Assembly (NCBI GenBank): GCA_014529385.2
Contig: CM043971.1
Span: forward strand, 30,769,709 to 30,833,708
Direction: 5' to 3'
DNA from: Adiantum capillus-veneris
Lineage: Eukaryota; Streptophyta; Polypodiopsida; Polypodiales; Pteridaceae
DNA: 64,000 nucleotides
Positions 33,401-45,889 of the stretch are shown here, piece after piece. The first letter of the stretch is position 1. The number at the start of each line of letters is the position of its first letter. The translations under genes were made by a program, and so were the position numbers. Under the pieces are notes generated by a model. That model searched no databases. It saw only the letters and a program-made list of their open reading frames with translations, and was not told where the DNA came from.

Positions 33401-36400
33401 CACCCTATGACCTGAAGGCCATAGGGTCCCCCTGTATGCTAGTAAGTAACTCTCTATGCTCTACACATCCGATGACCCCAAAGCCACAAGTTTCCCTCTA
33501 TGTTTTGAAGAAACCCTTCATGAGGGTTTTTTGGCAACCTATGGACCCAGGGCCATAGGGTTCTCTCTATGCCATTGAGGAGACTTTGTGGGCTGAAGGC
33601 CATAGGGTCCCCTCTATGCTAGTAAGAACCTCTGTTTTCTCTACGTTGACACCCTGTGGCGTGAAGGCCATAGGGTTCCCTGTATGCTAGTAAGAATCTC
33701 TCTATGCTCTATGCTCTATTTTGACATCCTATGGCCCCAAGGCCTATGGGTGCCCTCATTGTTTTGGCACCCTATGGCCTCAGGTATAAAGTACTATTTG
33801 GTCTCTCTATGCTAGTAAGAACCGATCTATGCTCTATATTGGCACCCTTTGTCTTGAAGGCCATATGATCCACTCTTTGCTAGTAAGAACCAATCTATGC
33901 TCTATATTGGCACCCTATGGCCTTCAGGCCATAGTGTCCCCTGTATGCTAGTAAGAACCTCTCTATGCTCTACACATCCTATGACCCCAAGGGAACAAGG
34001 TGCCCTCTATGTTTTGAAAAAACCCTTCATGAAGGTTTTTTGGAAACCTATGGACCCAGGGCCATAGGGTGCTCTCTATGCCAGTAAAAAACACTATTTG
34101 CTCTACATTGAGGAGACCTTGTGGGCTGGTGTCCATAGGGTCCCCTCTATGCTACTAAGAACCTATGTTTTCTATATATTGACACCCTGTGGCCTGAAGG
34201 CCATAGGGTTCCCTCTATGGTAGTAAGAAGCTCTCTATGTGCTATGCTATATGCTCTATGCTCTATATTGAGATCCTATGGCCCGAAGGCCACAAGGTGT
34301 CCTCACTGTTTTGAAAAAACCCTCATTGTTTTGGCAACCTATGGCCACATGTATAAAGCACTATTTGGTTTCTCTATGCTAGTAAGAATCGATCTATCCT
34401 CTATATTGGCACCCTATGACCTGAAGGCCATAGGGTCCCTTGTATGCTAGTAAGTAACTCTCTATGCTCTACACATCCTATGACCCCAAGGTCACAAGTT
34501 TCCCTCTATGTTTTGAAGAAACCCTTCATGCGGTTTTTTTGCAACCTATGGACCCAGGGCCATAGGGTTCTCTCTATGCCATTGAGGAGACCTTGTGGGC
34601 TGAAGGCCATAGGGTCCCCTCTGTGCTAGTAAGAACCTCTATTTTCTCTACGTTGACACCCTATGGCATGAAGGCCATAGGGTTCCCTCTATGATAGTAA
34701 GAAGCTCTCTATTCTCTATAATGAGATCCTATGGCCCGAAGGCCACAAGGTGCCCTCATTGTTTCGAAAAAACCCTCATTGTTTTGGCACCCTATGGCCA
34801 CATGTATAAAGCAGTATTGGGTGTCTCTATGCTAGTAAGTACCGATCTATCCTCTATATTGGCACCCTATGACGTGAAGGCCATAGGGTCCCATGTATGC
34901 TAGTAAGTAACTCTCTATGCTCTACACAAACTATGACCCCAAGGCCACAAGTTGCCCTGTATGTTTTGAAGAAACCCTTCATGAGGGTTTTTTGGCAACC
35001 TATGGACCCAGGGCCATAGGGTTCTCTCTATGCCATTGAGGAGACCTTGTGGGCTGAAGGCCATAGCGTCCCCTCTATGCTAGTAAGAACCTCTGTTTTC
35101 TCTACGTTGACACCCTATGGTCTGAAGGCCATAGGGTTCCCTTTATGATAGTAAGAAGCTCTCTATGCTCTATATTGAGATCCTATGGCCCGCAGGCCAC
35201 AAGGTGCCTTCATTGTTTTGGCACCCTATGGCCACATGTATAAAGCACTATTTAGTGTTTCTATGCTAGTAAGAACCAATCTATCCTCTATATTGGCACC
35301 CTATGATCTAAAGGCCACAGGGTCCCATGTATGCTAGTAAGTAACTCTCTATGCTCTACACATCCTATGACCCCAAGGCCACAAGTTGCCCTCTATGTTT
35401 TGAAGAAACCCTTCATGAGGGTTTTTTGGCAACCTATGGACCTAGGGCCATAGGGTTCTCTCTATGCCATTGAGGAGACCTTGTGGGCTGAAGGCCATAG
35501 GGTCCCCTCTATGCTAGTAAGAACCTCTGTTTTCTCTAGTTGACACCCTATGGCCTTCAGGCCATAGGGTTCCCTCTATGATAGTAAGAAGCTCTCTATG
35601 CTCTATATTGAGATCCTATGGCCCGAAGGCCACAAAGAGCCCTCATTGTTTCGAAAAAACCCTCATTGTTTTGGTACCCTATGGCCACATGTATAAAGCA
35701 GTATTTGGTGTCTCTATGCTAGTAAGAACCGATCTATCCTCTATAGTTCTCTCTATGCCATTGAGAAGACCTTGTGCGTTGAATGCCATAGGGTCCCCTC
35801 TATGCTAGTAAGAACCTCTATTTTTTCTACGTTGACACCCTATGGCCTTCAGGCCATAGGGTTCCCTCTATGATAGTAAGAACCTCTCTATGCTCTATAT
35901 TGAGATCCTATGGCCCGAAGGCCACAAGGTGTCCTCTTTATTTTGAAAAAACCCTTATTGTTTTGGCACCCTATGGCCACATGTAGAAAGCACTATTTGG
36001 TGTGTCTATGCTAGTAAGAACCAATCTATCCTCTATATTGGCACCCTATGACCTGAAGGCCATAGGGTCGCATGTATGCTAGTAAGTAACTCTCTATGCT
36101 CTACACACCCTATGACCCCAAGGCCACAAGTTGCCTCTATGTTTTCAAGAAACCCTTAATGAGGGTTTTTTGGAAACCTATGGACCTAGGTCCATAGGGT
36201 TCTCTCTATGCCATTGAGGAGAGCTTGTGGGTTGAAGGCCATAGGGTCCCCTCTATGCTAGTAAGAACCTCTATTTTCTTTACGTTGACACCCTATGGCC
36301 TAAAGGCCATAGGGTTCCCTCTATGATAGGAAGAATCTCTCTATGCTCTATATTGAGATCCATTGAGCCAAAGGCCACAAGGTGCCCTCATTGTTTCAAA

Positions 36401-38310
36401 AAAACCCTCATTGTTTTGGCACCCTATGGCCACATGTATAAAGCACTATTTGGTGTCTCTATGATAGTAAGAACCGATCTATCCTCTATAGTTCTCTCTA
36501 TGCCATTGAGGAGACCTTGTGGGCTGAAGGCCATAGGGTCCCCTCTATGCTAGTAAGAACCTCTGTTTTCTCTACGTTCACACCCTATGGCCTTGAAGGC
36601 CATAGGGTTCCCTCTATGATAGTAAGAAGCTATCCATGCTCTATATTGAGATCCTATGGCCCGAAGGCCACAGGTGCTCTCATTGTTTTGAAAAAACCCT
36701 CATTGTTTTGGCACCCTATGGCCACATGTATAAAGCACTATTTGGTGTCTCTATGCTAGTAAAAACCGATCTATCCTCTATATTGGCACCCTATGACCTG
36801 AAGGCCATAGGGTCCCATGTATGTTAGTAAGTAACTCTCTATGCTCTACACATCCTATGACCCCAAGGCCACAAGTTTCCCTCTATGTTTTGAAGAAACC
36901 CTTCATGAGGGTTTTTTGGCAACCTATGGACCCAGGGCCATAGGGTTCTCTCTATGCCATTGAGGAGACCTTGTGGGCTGAAGGCCATAGGGTCCCCTCT
37001 ATGCTAGTAAGAACCTCTATTTTCTCTACGTTGAAACCCTGTGGCCTGAAGGCCATAGGGTTCCTTCTATGATAGTAAGAATCTCTCTATGCTCTATGCT
37101 CTATGCTCTATATTGAGATCCTACGGCCGGAAGGCCACAAGGTGCCCTCATTGTTTCGAAAAAAATCTCAAAATTTTGGCACCTTATAGCCCTAGGTATA
37201 AAGCAATGTTTGGTCTCTCTATGCTAGTAAGACCCGATCTATCCTCTATATTGTTTTTTGGCAACCTATGGACCCAGGGCCATAGGGTGCTCTGCATGCT
37301 AGTAAAAAACACTATTTTCTCTATATTGAGGAGACCTTGTGGGCTGGCGGCCATAGGGTCCTCTCTATGCTAGTAAGAACCTTTGTTTTCTCTATAATGC
37401 CACCCTGTGGCCGAAAGGCCATAGGGTTCCCTCTATGCTAGTAAGAATCTCTCTATGCTCTATGCTCTATATTGACACTCTTGGCCCCAAGGCCACAAGG
37501 GGCCCTCATTGTTTCAAAAAGACCCTCATTGTTTTGGCAACCTTTGGCCCCAGGGCCATAGAGTGCTCGCTATACCGATATAAAGCACTATTTGGTCTAT
37601 ATTGACACCCTAAGGCTTGAAGGCCATAGGGTCCCCTCTATGTTCGTCAGAAGCTCTCGATGCTCTATAATGACATCCTATGGCCCCAATGTTCACAAGG
37701 TTCCCTCTATGTTTTCAATTTTAAGAAACCCTTTATGATGGATTTTTGACAAGCAATGGCCCTAGGGCCATAGGGAGCTAAATTTGTCAATAAAAAACAC
37801 TATTTGCTCTATATTGGCACCATGTGTCTTGAAGGCCATAGGGTCCCCTCTATTCTAGTAAGAGCCTCTCCATGCTCTATATTGGCACCCTTTTGCCTAA
37901 AGTCCATAGGGTCCGCTTTATGCTAGGAAGAACCGATCTATGCTCTATATGGCACCCTGTATGCTAGAAACCACTATGAGGGTTTTTTGGCAACCTATGG
38001 CCCCAAGGCCATAGGGTGCTCTCTTTATGGCCATAGGGTTTGTTGTATACTAAGGAAAACTCTCCATGCTCTATATCTTGGCATCTTATGGCGGTTGTGC
38101 CATACGCTAATAAGAAATATTTGATTTCTCTAGGTTTGTCTCCTATTGCTTTATGACAACAAGGTGTCATGCTCCATGGCAATAACTTAAAAAAACCTAA
38201 ATGCTCTACATTGACACCCTATGGCCCAGGGCCTAGGTGTGCTCTATGCTACCCTAAACCCCTCTATGCTCTACGTTGACACCCTACGGCCCCAGGGCCA
38301 CAAGGTGCCC
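30437..38310. repeat. Palindromic-core minisatellite, block 3, with higher-order repeats (about 7.9 kb)
   Basis: Continuous tandem monomers with the CCCTATGGCC...GGCCATAGGG core, organised from about 32.5 kb into higher-order units. The marker GAGGAGACCTTGTGGG recurs at about 32571, 33577, 34110, 34584, 35038, 35472, 36508 and 36962, with variants at about 33059, 35763 and 36215. Spacings are about 450-530 bp, with two short units of about 292 bp. Each unit also contains ATTGTTTTGAAAAAACCCTC and CTTCATGAGGGTTTTTTGG segments. The 7 bp motif GCTCTAT is locally expanded (for example 33180-33256). Repeated open frames are readings of the monomer. Confidence 0.95.
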
Positions 38311-38530
38311 TCTCTCTCTCTCTCTCTCTCGGATTTAAATTGTTCATTTGGCCTTATTACCAGTCCTCCCTCTCCCCCCCCCCCGTCTCTCTCTCTCTTG
38401 GATTTAAATTGTTAATTTGGCCTTATTATCAGTCCTCCCTCTCTCTCAACTTCCTCTCCTCTATTTGTCTCTCTTACTCTCCTTTCTCTCTCACTCCCAA
38501 TAACTATTTTTCTCCCTCTTCTCATCTCTC
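38311..38530. repeat. CT-rich tract with a tandem duplication
   Basis: CT microsatellite followed by two copies of a unit of about 70 bp containing GGATTTAAATTGTT(C/A)ATTTGG and CCTTATTA(C/T)CAGTCCTCC, at about 38331 and 38400. No coding. Confidence 0.8.
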
Positions 38531-39044
38531 CCCATTCATATAGCAGGCAGTCCCTTGTGAATTTTGGGCTTCAATATCTACCGGTATACCTGTTGCATCG
38601 TCATTCAGGCACTCCCTACCACATCTCCTCTTTCTAGGACCTCTCATACCAACAAAAAGCGTACAATACAAAGGTTAGTTCTTTAAAAAAAAAAAAACTA
38701 TTTTACTGTTTTTTTATATAGAGCGGTCAATAAATTAAAAAAAAGATTGAGCTTACCTGTGAGGCATTGTTGGGTTTGGGAGAGAGGCACAGAGAGGGAG
38801 AGACAAGGCTAAAGAGGCGGCACCACAGGATGTTGCATGTTTGAGAGAGAGGCGTTTCCATAGGATGCTGTCGTGAGATGTTGCACGCTTGAGAGGCGCA
38901 CGGAGGGCGCCAAAGGGCGGCTATTTGTTTGTCGAAGGGCAGCGTGAGGTGCTGTTGTTTGGGAAAAGAGGCACAGCAAGGGCGACAGAGGGGCGCTCTT
39001 TGTTCGAGGCGATTTGAGGCGTAGAGAGGGCACACACCAGAGGT
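38531..39044. other. Non-coding or uncertain stretch
   Basis: No supportable gene. From about 38760 the sequence repeats phrases such as GGCACAGAGAGGG, GAGAGGCGC and GATGTTGCA, giving overlapping minus-strand open frames without recognisable domains. Confidence 0.4.
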
Positions 39045-39620
39045 GGCGCAAAAGAGGCCAAGAACATCAAAATCAGGTTGAAAAACTTCAGGTGCAGAAA
39101 AATCACATTCAGGCTTTGAAATTTCAGGTTTTGATACTACAGGTGCCTAAAAAATTGTTAGTAATGGAAAAGTAACAACTTGAGGTTGTTTTATGTTAGA
39201 ACCACTAATAGGTTGATTAAAAGACAATTGGACATCATCATCACTAAGGTAATCATCAAACGCATCTTCATACTTCTCTGAAATACATTCACATGCTTCT
39301 TGTAACCTTGATATCCATCAAGACGTAGAGCATGACTTCCTCTTCTTACCAACTTGACTATTATGCCACTTGTGTGCATCATCAAAAAAATCAAAAAACC
39401 AATATAGATTCTCTTGAGTATCACACATGTCCTGATGACATGATGCATCCTAAAAAATCTGCATAATTTGATACAACTCAATGCACAACTTAGGCATGCA
39501 ATACTTGACACAAACATCCTCTTTCTAACAAGGCTTACACATGTAAGGACACGCTTTGCATAGTGCCCATCTTATTGACAAATAGTGTACTTTTTCTTCT
39601 TCTTCTTTTCCGCCATAAAG
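39045..39620 (-). pseudogene. Unidentified coding relic, Cys-rich then acidic
   Basis: Reading the minus strand, a lysine run is followed by a Cys/His cluster (CPYMCKPC, then VCVKYCMPKLC) and a coherent stretch (DTQENLYWFFDFFDDAHKW; EDAFDDYLSDDDVQLSF), with several in-frame stops and at least one shift. The Cys spacing suggests a zinc-binding domain, but I do not recognise a family. It could be a transposon protein or a decayed host gene. Confidence 0.4.
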
Positions 39621-39997
39621 AAAATATCAAAGGAATAGAGAACAATAATAATCACATAATAAAATAACCTTCAAAAGGCCGCATAAAACTGTGTACTGCC
39701 TAAAATGCATACCCTTAAAAATTGAAAACTGCCTGTAGTAGCAAATTTTAATTTCTTGAATTGAACTGCAACTTATTCTGCAAAAAACTGCACAAAATTT
39801 GCACAAAAACTACATGAAAGCTGGGAGGAACTACACCGGAATGATATGTGGATTGAAAGATGATGGTACAAACTGCAACTATCTTCTTACCCCTAAGAGT
39901 GTCTGGGTTAGCAATATATTAACCAATAGTCCCAAGAGTGTTTTTTTTGTGGGAGAAGTTTTTTTTGCTGGCCTCCTTGGTTTGTAGGTGGGGTTTC

Positions 39998-40430
39998 CTA
40001 CAACCTATGTTCAGGTTCTTGCAATTCAGTGCCCGCCCCAATAGTTTCTCCTCCTGCAACAACCCCCCTTATAGGTTTTTCTTGGTCATCACTACCAGAC
40101 TCTTCTTCTTGTCTTCCCCTTTCAAAGAGTTCTCTTCTTATTCTAAACCTTGTACCATATGAGTGTTGTGGTACATTGAACCCTTGCTCTAACCCACTCA
40201 TGCATTACTTCTCATCTATTGTCTTAATTATTGTACCAACACTTTCCTTTCATATAGGCTGTAACATGAAGACAAATTGCAGGCACCAAAAGGTAAAAAT
40301 GATGTTACTACCTTGTCAGCAATTGCAATTTTGATTTCTCCTAGCAACTTTGGGAAGAACTCCTCCAAAAACTTTGCAGCATATTCCTCAAACTCTTCCT
40401 ACGAGGTTACCCAATTTGAGAATTCCTGTT
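39998..40430 (-). pseudogene. Unidentified coding relic
   Basis: Two coding-like minus-strand pieces: FEEYAAKFLEEFFPKLLGEI (about 40410-40350), an amphipathic helix-like segment ending at a possible GTAGTA donor, and MSGLEQGFNVPQHSYGTRFR at 40201, continuing as a charged 67-residue frame to 39998. They may belong with the relic at 39045-39620. No family recognised. Confidence 0.35.
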
Positions 40431-40559
40431 GATGGTCTATGTCAATCAAGATGTCAATACCCTGTTGCATTCCTGAGTGCCATATGGTTCAAGCTGAATT
40501 TGAACCAATTGCAAGATCACCAAAGTTCTAGGGGATCACAACCCTAATAGGTATTAAGT

Positions 40560-41364
40560 ACAAGAAACATGCAGTATAAAGGAAAGCAACTATAAGAGAC
40601 TGCACATTAAGTCATAGAAACGCAAAGCTTATGAATAATAAACACCATGATTAAGAGAAAGAATGTACTACTTCACTGTGTATTCATCATCATCATAAGA
40701 TTACAAGCCCAAGACAGCAGTACGACTACAAGAAGACTACAAATTGCTCATTGGTTACATCCAAAAATTGCTACATGCCATAAGACAATTCGGGTATTTC
40801 AAAGTGCCTAAGCATTATGCACTTGTGTAAACATGCCCCTAAGGTTTAAAACTAAGACCTTAGTTAGAGTCCAAAAATATAAGTACCCTGACACATCAAG
40901 CACTAACAAAGGAACAACCCAAACAGCTATTCAAGAACTTACTAGAAGCATGATATAGTCCAGAAGAAGCCTAGGCTAGGATTGACTTATCACTATCTTT
41001 CAGAGCCCAACCCAGAGCCAAAGACATCATAACAGGCCACATGACAAGATGCTCAGTAAGAGGACTTGCAAAAAACGCAAGAAAATCCCATGACGGCTGC
41101 ACAAGAAGAAAAAACTAAGAATGAACAAGTACACAAAGGAGTAGATCATCCTGAAGGCTTGTTAAAAATACAAGAAAACAGGCAAGTACAAGAGAGTATA
41201 CCCCAAATCAATAAGCGTTCCTTTGACCAGAAAGAAAAACAATATCAACAAGCACACCAAAGTGCCAACGAGTCAGTCTCATTGGCTTAGAAGCAAAGTT
41301 ATCAATAGATGTGCTCAAAGGCTGAATAGTTGATCAAAACAGACGGTTAGAGGCATTTATAGAA
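40560..41364 (+). pseudogene. Plus-strand charged coding relic, left of copia-1
   Basis: A 74-residue Gln/Lys/Glu-rich frame at 41066-41290 is the only coding-like part; the rest shows nothing. The same orientation and similar composition appear immediately beyond copia-1 (46465 onward), suggesting that one plus-strand gene or element was split by that insertion. No family recognised. Confidence 0.35.
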
Positions 41365-41593
41365 CATTGGAATTAGGGTTGTATGAAAACACACACAGCT
41401 TGGAGAAGACAAAGGAAGCTCAAGGCACACAACACAGAGAGTGTATTACTTAGTGTGCAATGGAAAGATAGATAGCCCTAGAATGATGGGCATATATACA
41501 ATGCATGGGGGAAAAAACCCCTAGTGAGGGAAAAAATGCCCCGATAGTCCGAAGCGTGTTCACACACATCACTACCACATGTATATGGTAACA
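41365..41593 (-). repeat. 3' LTR of copia-1
   Basis: Similar to 46259-46464, with extra sequence in the middle. The minus strand starts TGTTACCATATAC; the outer end is CCAATG where the other LTR has CCAACA. The minus-strand polypurine tract (AGGGGGGATT, about 41603-41594) directly precedes it. Confidence 0.85.
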
Positions 41594-41668
41594 AATCCCC
41601 CCTAGAGTGATGCAATGAACGAGAGCTGTCACATGAGTAAGGGGAAGTTCCATGCCCTGAGGACATTA

Positions 41669-42909
41669 TCAATCCACAAAGGGGACTAACCGAAAAGCTT
41701 CAAACTTCTCACGAGACAATGTCTTTGTGAAAAGATCTGCAAGGTTGTCTTGTGTTAGCAGAATAGCCAAGCTGATCTCTCTTGTTGAGAGCCTCACCCT
41801 GACATAGTGGTAATGCACCTCAATGATTTTTGTGCAAGCATGAAAAACTGGGTTCCTTGCAAGTGCCAATGCACTCTGACTGTCAGTGTAGATAGTGTTG
41901 ACAGTGTCCTGTCGAACACCCAAATCAGCCATAAGGCATCTATCCATACATACTCAATCGTAGCTGTGAAGACTGCCATGTACTTAGTCTCACAACTAAA
42001 AGTGGCCACAGTAGGTTGCTTCTTGCTCAACCATGATATACATGAATTGCCAAGCATGAAACAAAAACCACTTGTGGACACTAGCGTGTCCAAGCAACTA
42101 GCCCAATATGAGTCCGAAAAGGCATGTAAGTCTGGCGGCAATGATCCCCCCTTGGGATAAAACAAGCCAAGATATAAAGTGCCACTCAAGTAATGGAAAA
42201 TCCTCTTGAAAGCCTGCCAATGCTTAAACCCTGGGCTATCCATAAATCTGTTGACATGTGAGACTACAAACGGAATATCCCACCTCGTGTTGCATAAATA
42301 AATGAGGCATCCAACAACAGCTTGGTAAAGAGTGACATTTGCACGATCATGAGCATCATGAAGACTCAATTTTAAACGTGCTTCCATGGGAGTAGCAATA
42401 GGTTTGCAATCCTCAAGTCCAAACTTACATAGAAATGTCCCTATGTAACATTTCTGACACAAGGCAATGCCACCATCACACTGCTTAAATTGTATACCCA
42501 AGTAATGATGCAAAAACCCCAAATCTTTCATCTTGAAAGTAGCATTCAAATCAACCTTAAATTCAGCAATATGTCTCTCATTTGGTCCAGTGATCATCAA
42601 ATCATCTACATAAAGAACCACAATGAGAAGTACATCATCCTCATGCTTTCCATACAATGTTCTTTCTGTTGGACTGTTACAGAAGCCTTGTTTGACCAAA
42701 TGAGTGTTAGCCTTCTCATAGCAAGCACGAGGAGATTGCTTCAACCCATAGAAAGATTTGTTACATTTGCACACCTTATCCTCTTGTCCTTTCTTGACAA
42801 AACCGCGAGGTTGCGTTACATAAACTTCCTCAAATATGTAACCATTCAAGAAAGCAGTAACAATGTCTAACTGATTTACATCCCAACCAAATGAGCTGCC
42901 AATGCACAT
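41669..42909 (-). pseudogene. Reverse transcriptase-RNase H of copia-1
   Basis: A 371-residue open stretch (42909-41794) includes the copia reverse transcriptase motifs QLDIVTAFLNGYI, KSFYGLKQSPRACYEK and the catalytic box YVDD in VLYVDDLMITG, then LGFLHHYLGIQF. RNase H follows with SDSYWASCLD in place of the usual DADWA, CETKYMA, and after a frameshift near 41930, YTDSQSALALARN and the C-terminal NLADLFTKTL. The N-terminal polymerase region (42910-43260) is further decayed, with stops. Confidence 0.88.
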
Positions 42910-43260
42910 TGAAAAGACAAAGGAGTCATACGAAAAATGGGAGAAAACGTTTCTTCATAATCTATGCCTTTTGTTGTGTATAACCCTTTGCAGCAAGTCG
43001 AGCCTTATAGCGATCAATCTCACAATCCAGCTTGCATTTCAACTTGTAAACCCACTTCATACCAATGGCCTTTTTTCCAGGAGGAAAATCACATAAAGTC
43101 CATGTGTCATTTTTCTATAAGTGAATCATATTCAGATTGCATGGAAGCCATCCAATTTTTCGAGTTCTGTGCTTCATCAAAAGATAGAGGTTCCTCAACA
43201 TCATGTAAGCAGACACAGCCAAAGGATAATTATCTGATGCATGAGATGCATGGCAAGAAC

Positions 43261-43760
43261 CTAGCGAGTACATCTAGACAAAGGTACATTCAATATACTA
43301 TCACGCAAAGTACACACTAGCAATTTTGGCATATCTCTAGCCTGCTCATTCTCAGTCCTTTCCTCATCAAGTACATCATGCACATCTGCATCAGTAATAG
43401 GCTGATCTGTAACATTTTCAAAACCCCCCATAGGTTGTACATTTGCCTCATTGGAATTTACATTTGTACTTCCACCACTAAAAACAGGCAACAAAGTGTC
43501 ATAAATGTCATGTGAGCTTACATTATTGTCTCTAGTACATGATAGCAAGGAATGAACATAATCTTCCACAAACACAACATCCTGCGAAACCAGAATACGC
43601 TTTGTTTGTGGATGATACAACCTCTAACCTTTTCTTTCAGCACTATAACCAACAAAAATACATTCAACAACCTTATCATCCAATTTTTTGCGTTGTGGTT
43701 GTGGCACCAAAGCATATGCCAAACTGCCAAAAACATGCATGTGCTCAATAAAAGGCTTTC
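43261..43760 (-). pseudogene. Copia-1 integrase-to-polymerase linker
   Basis: Across two frames the minus strand reads HVFGSLAYALVPQPQRKKLD and YHPQTKRILVSQDVVFVEDY, the conserved copia segment after the integrase core. An acidic variable linker follows to 43261. It contains an in-frame stop and a shift. Confidence 0.7.
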
Positions 43761-43762
43761 TA

Positions 43763-44849
43763 TCATGCTTCATATGAAATAATAGACTGCAAATATTTCA
43801 TAGGACACCTGTTTAGTACATAATTGGCACACATGATGGCCTCAAGCCAAAAACAATGCGGCAAAGATTGACTTATGACCATGCATCGTGCCATTTTCGT
43901 AAGTGACCTGTTTTTCCTCTCAGCAACACCATTTTGTTGAGGCGTATAAGGGTATATACATTGGTGTTTTATCCCACATCTAGCCAAAAATGCATTAAAT
44001 TCATGAGACATATACTCCCCCCCTCAATTGAAACGGAGGGTGTCCATTGTACGTTTTGAGACATTTTTAGTCATACCCAGAAATTGTTTGAAGCACATAA
44101 ATACTTCGGACTTCTCTTTAAGAAGAAATACCCATGCATGCCTGGAGTAATCATCAATGAAAGTCACGAAGTAAAAGTAATTGCCCAAGGATGGAGTTTG
44201 CATGGGTCCACAAACATCACTAGGCACAAGCTGCAAGCTGCATGTGGCCCTAACTGGAACCATCCTTTGGAAGCTTTGAATGATGCATCTTACCCAAAAT
44301 ACAGCCTTCACAAACATGTTTGACAGGTGCTTCAAGAGGCGGCAAAGAAGCAACCATATCAGATTTTTGTAAACGCAGCAAACTCCAAAATTCAGATGAT
44401 CAAAACATGCATGCCAAAGTTTTGAATCTGAAATAGCCTTTGAATCCACAACTGCATTTGCAAAATTATGCCCACACTTGTCATACAAAGTGATCTTATA
44501 CAATCCATGGCATAAAATGCTAGATGCAACAATTTCATCACCAAAATTGAGATCATGTACTATACATCTATCATCCAAAAATTTTACCAAGTTTAGCAAG
44601 TGCAGATACAAACAAAAGATTCTTCTTGATCCCAGGTACAAAAAGTGCATCAACAAGTGTGAAAGAACTACCATTTGCAGCAGTAAGCACAATCTTTCCA
44701 ACTCCCTGAACCGGATAAGAGGCATTGTTGGCACAAGTAACTGAATTCCCATGAGGGACAAACTCAAGAGAAGGTGAACAAATCATGATGTGAGGTAATG
44801 TGCTTTGTAGCACCACTACCAAAATACCACACATGTGAATCTGCAGCAA
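43763..44849 (-). pseudogene. Protease and integrase of copia-1
   Basis: Near 44800 the protease site reads FGSGATKHI, so the catalytic Asp of D-S-G-A-T has become Gly. The pre-integrase segment LWHACFDHLNFG follows, then the integrase core with SDVCGP and YFVTFIDDYSRHAWVF, the second catalytic region (RFN followed by a stop, where RSD is usual) and YTPQQNGVAERKNR with the catalytic Glu. Frames change near 44760 and 44020. The product cannot be active. Confidence 0.82.
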
Positions 44850-44999
44850 TTGTCATGCATGCACCATGGACAACAGGATTATAGGTACACTCTGTACTAA
44901 AAGCCCATTCTGCATCAACATCAGCATCACAGTGTCCTTTCACAGAAGACTCAACATGAGATGCATTTATAGTGAATCGAGCAATTGCAGTGCAACCAC

Positions 45000-45889
45000 C
45001 CTCTTTTTCTTAGCCTCTTTGGCCTTCAACTTAGGACACTACTTAATCAAGTGATCATTAGCTTTACAATAATGGCAACACATCTTCTTTTTTCCCTTAT
45101 CACCAAATTTCTAGACGAATTGATACTAGCAAAAGCATTAGGAACAGGTGATTTTCCACTCGCACAAGAACCATAAGAAGAGACTGCATTACTTTTACCA
45201 CCTTTTCTTTGAGCCACAATAAAAGATTGTTCAACTGCACGATGTCTTTTCTTGTTTTTTCTAGAGATCAACTCTTGCAATAGCAATGTGCATAATGCAT
45301 CAAACTTGACAACTTCAGGATTTCCTTGGGTCATAAGTCTCCAAGTACTAGCAAAAGTCTGGTAACAACCTAGCAAGGCATCAAGAACAGTCTGCACAAG
45401 GGAACTGTTTGAAATGACTTCACCTACAGAAATAAGTTGCTCATTCATATCCTTGACATCAACAAGGAAAGTGTCCATGTCATCTTCCTAATACATAATC
45501 TTCGATTCCAGCTCTTTACGCAGTAATGCAATTTTAGCCTCATTGCGACTTGCATCCCAAGCCTGTTTGGTAGATTGTGCTGAACAAATGTGGGGAATAA
45601 TGATGCACTTCAAAATGTAATCAATGCATGAGCCTATGCATCTTTTACATCCCAACGAGCTTGCTCAGCTAATAGGCAAAACAACTCTAACAACAGCAAG
45701 ACGTGCAACATACTCAACATCACCTATGTTCTCAAAACAAGGACGTACATTAATGCCTTGCACAATATTCCAGACACCCTTTGACACAAGAACATGTTGC
45801 ATAATGTAAGCCCACATAGGGTAATTGTCTCCATCCAATCTGTCCTCAGAAGCAAATATCTTGAACACATCTGTTTTGTTGTCGGCCAT
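45000..45889 (-). pseudogene. gag of copia-1
   Basis: It starts MADNKTDVFKIFASEDRLDG at ATG 45889-45887, then DNYPMWAYIMQHVLVSKGVW, a typical copia Gag beginning. The middle is decayed; reading resumes at 45478 with SLVQTVLDALLGCYQTFAS. Near 45080-45030 a CCHC knuckle (CHYCKANDHLIK, stop, C) has a TAG just before its final Cys. Confidence 0.8.

Noticed and set aside
32163-37373. Many similar small plus-strand open frames (ending …AIGSPLC or similar)
   Set aside because: They are the same minisatellite monomer read in one frame. Starts and stops shift with each unit and there is no domain or consistent length.
22669-38310. CRISPR-like appearance (regular palindromic repeat with spacers)
   Set aside because: The sequence between the palindromes is itself repeated from monomer to monomer, repeats are diverged, there is no cas gene, and the setting is a plant-type nuclear genome. 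This is a minisatellite.
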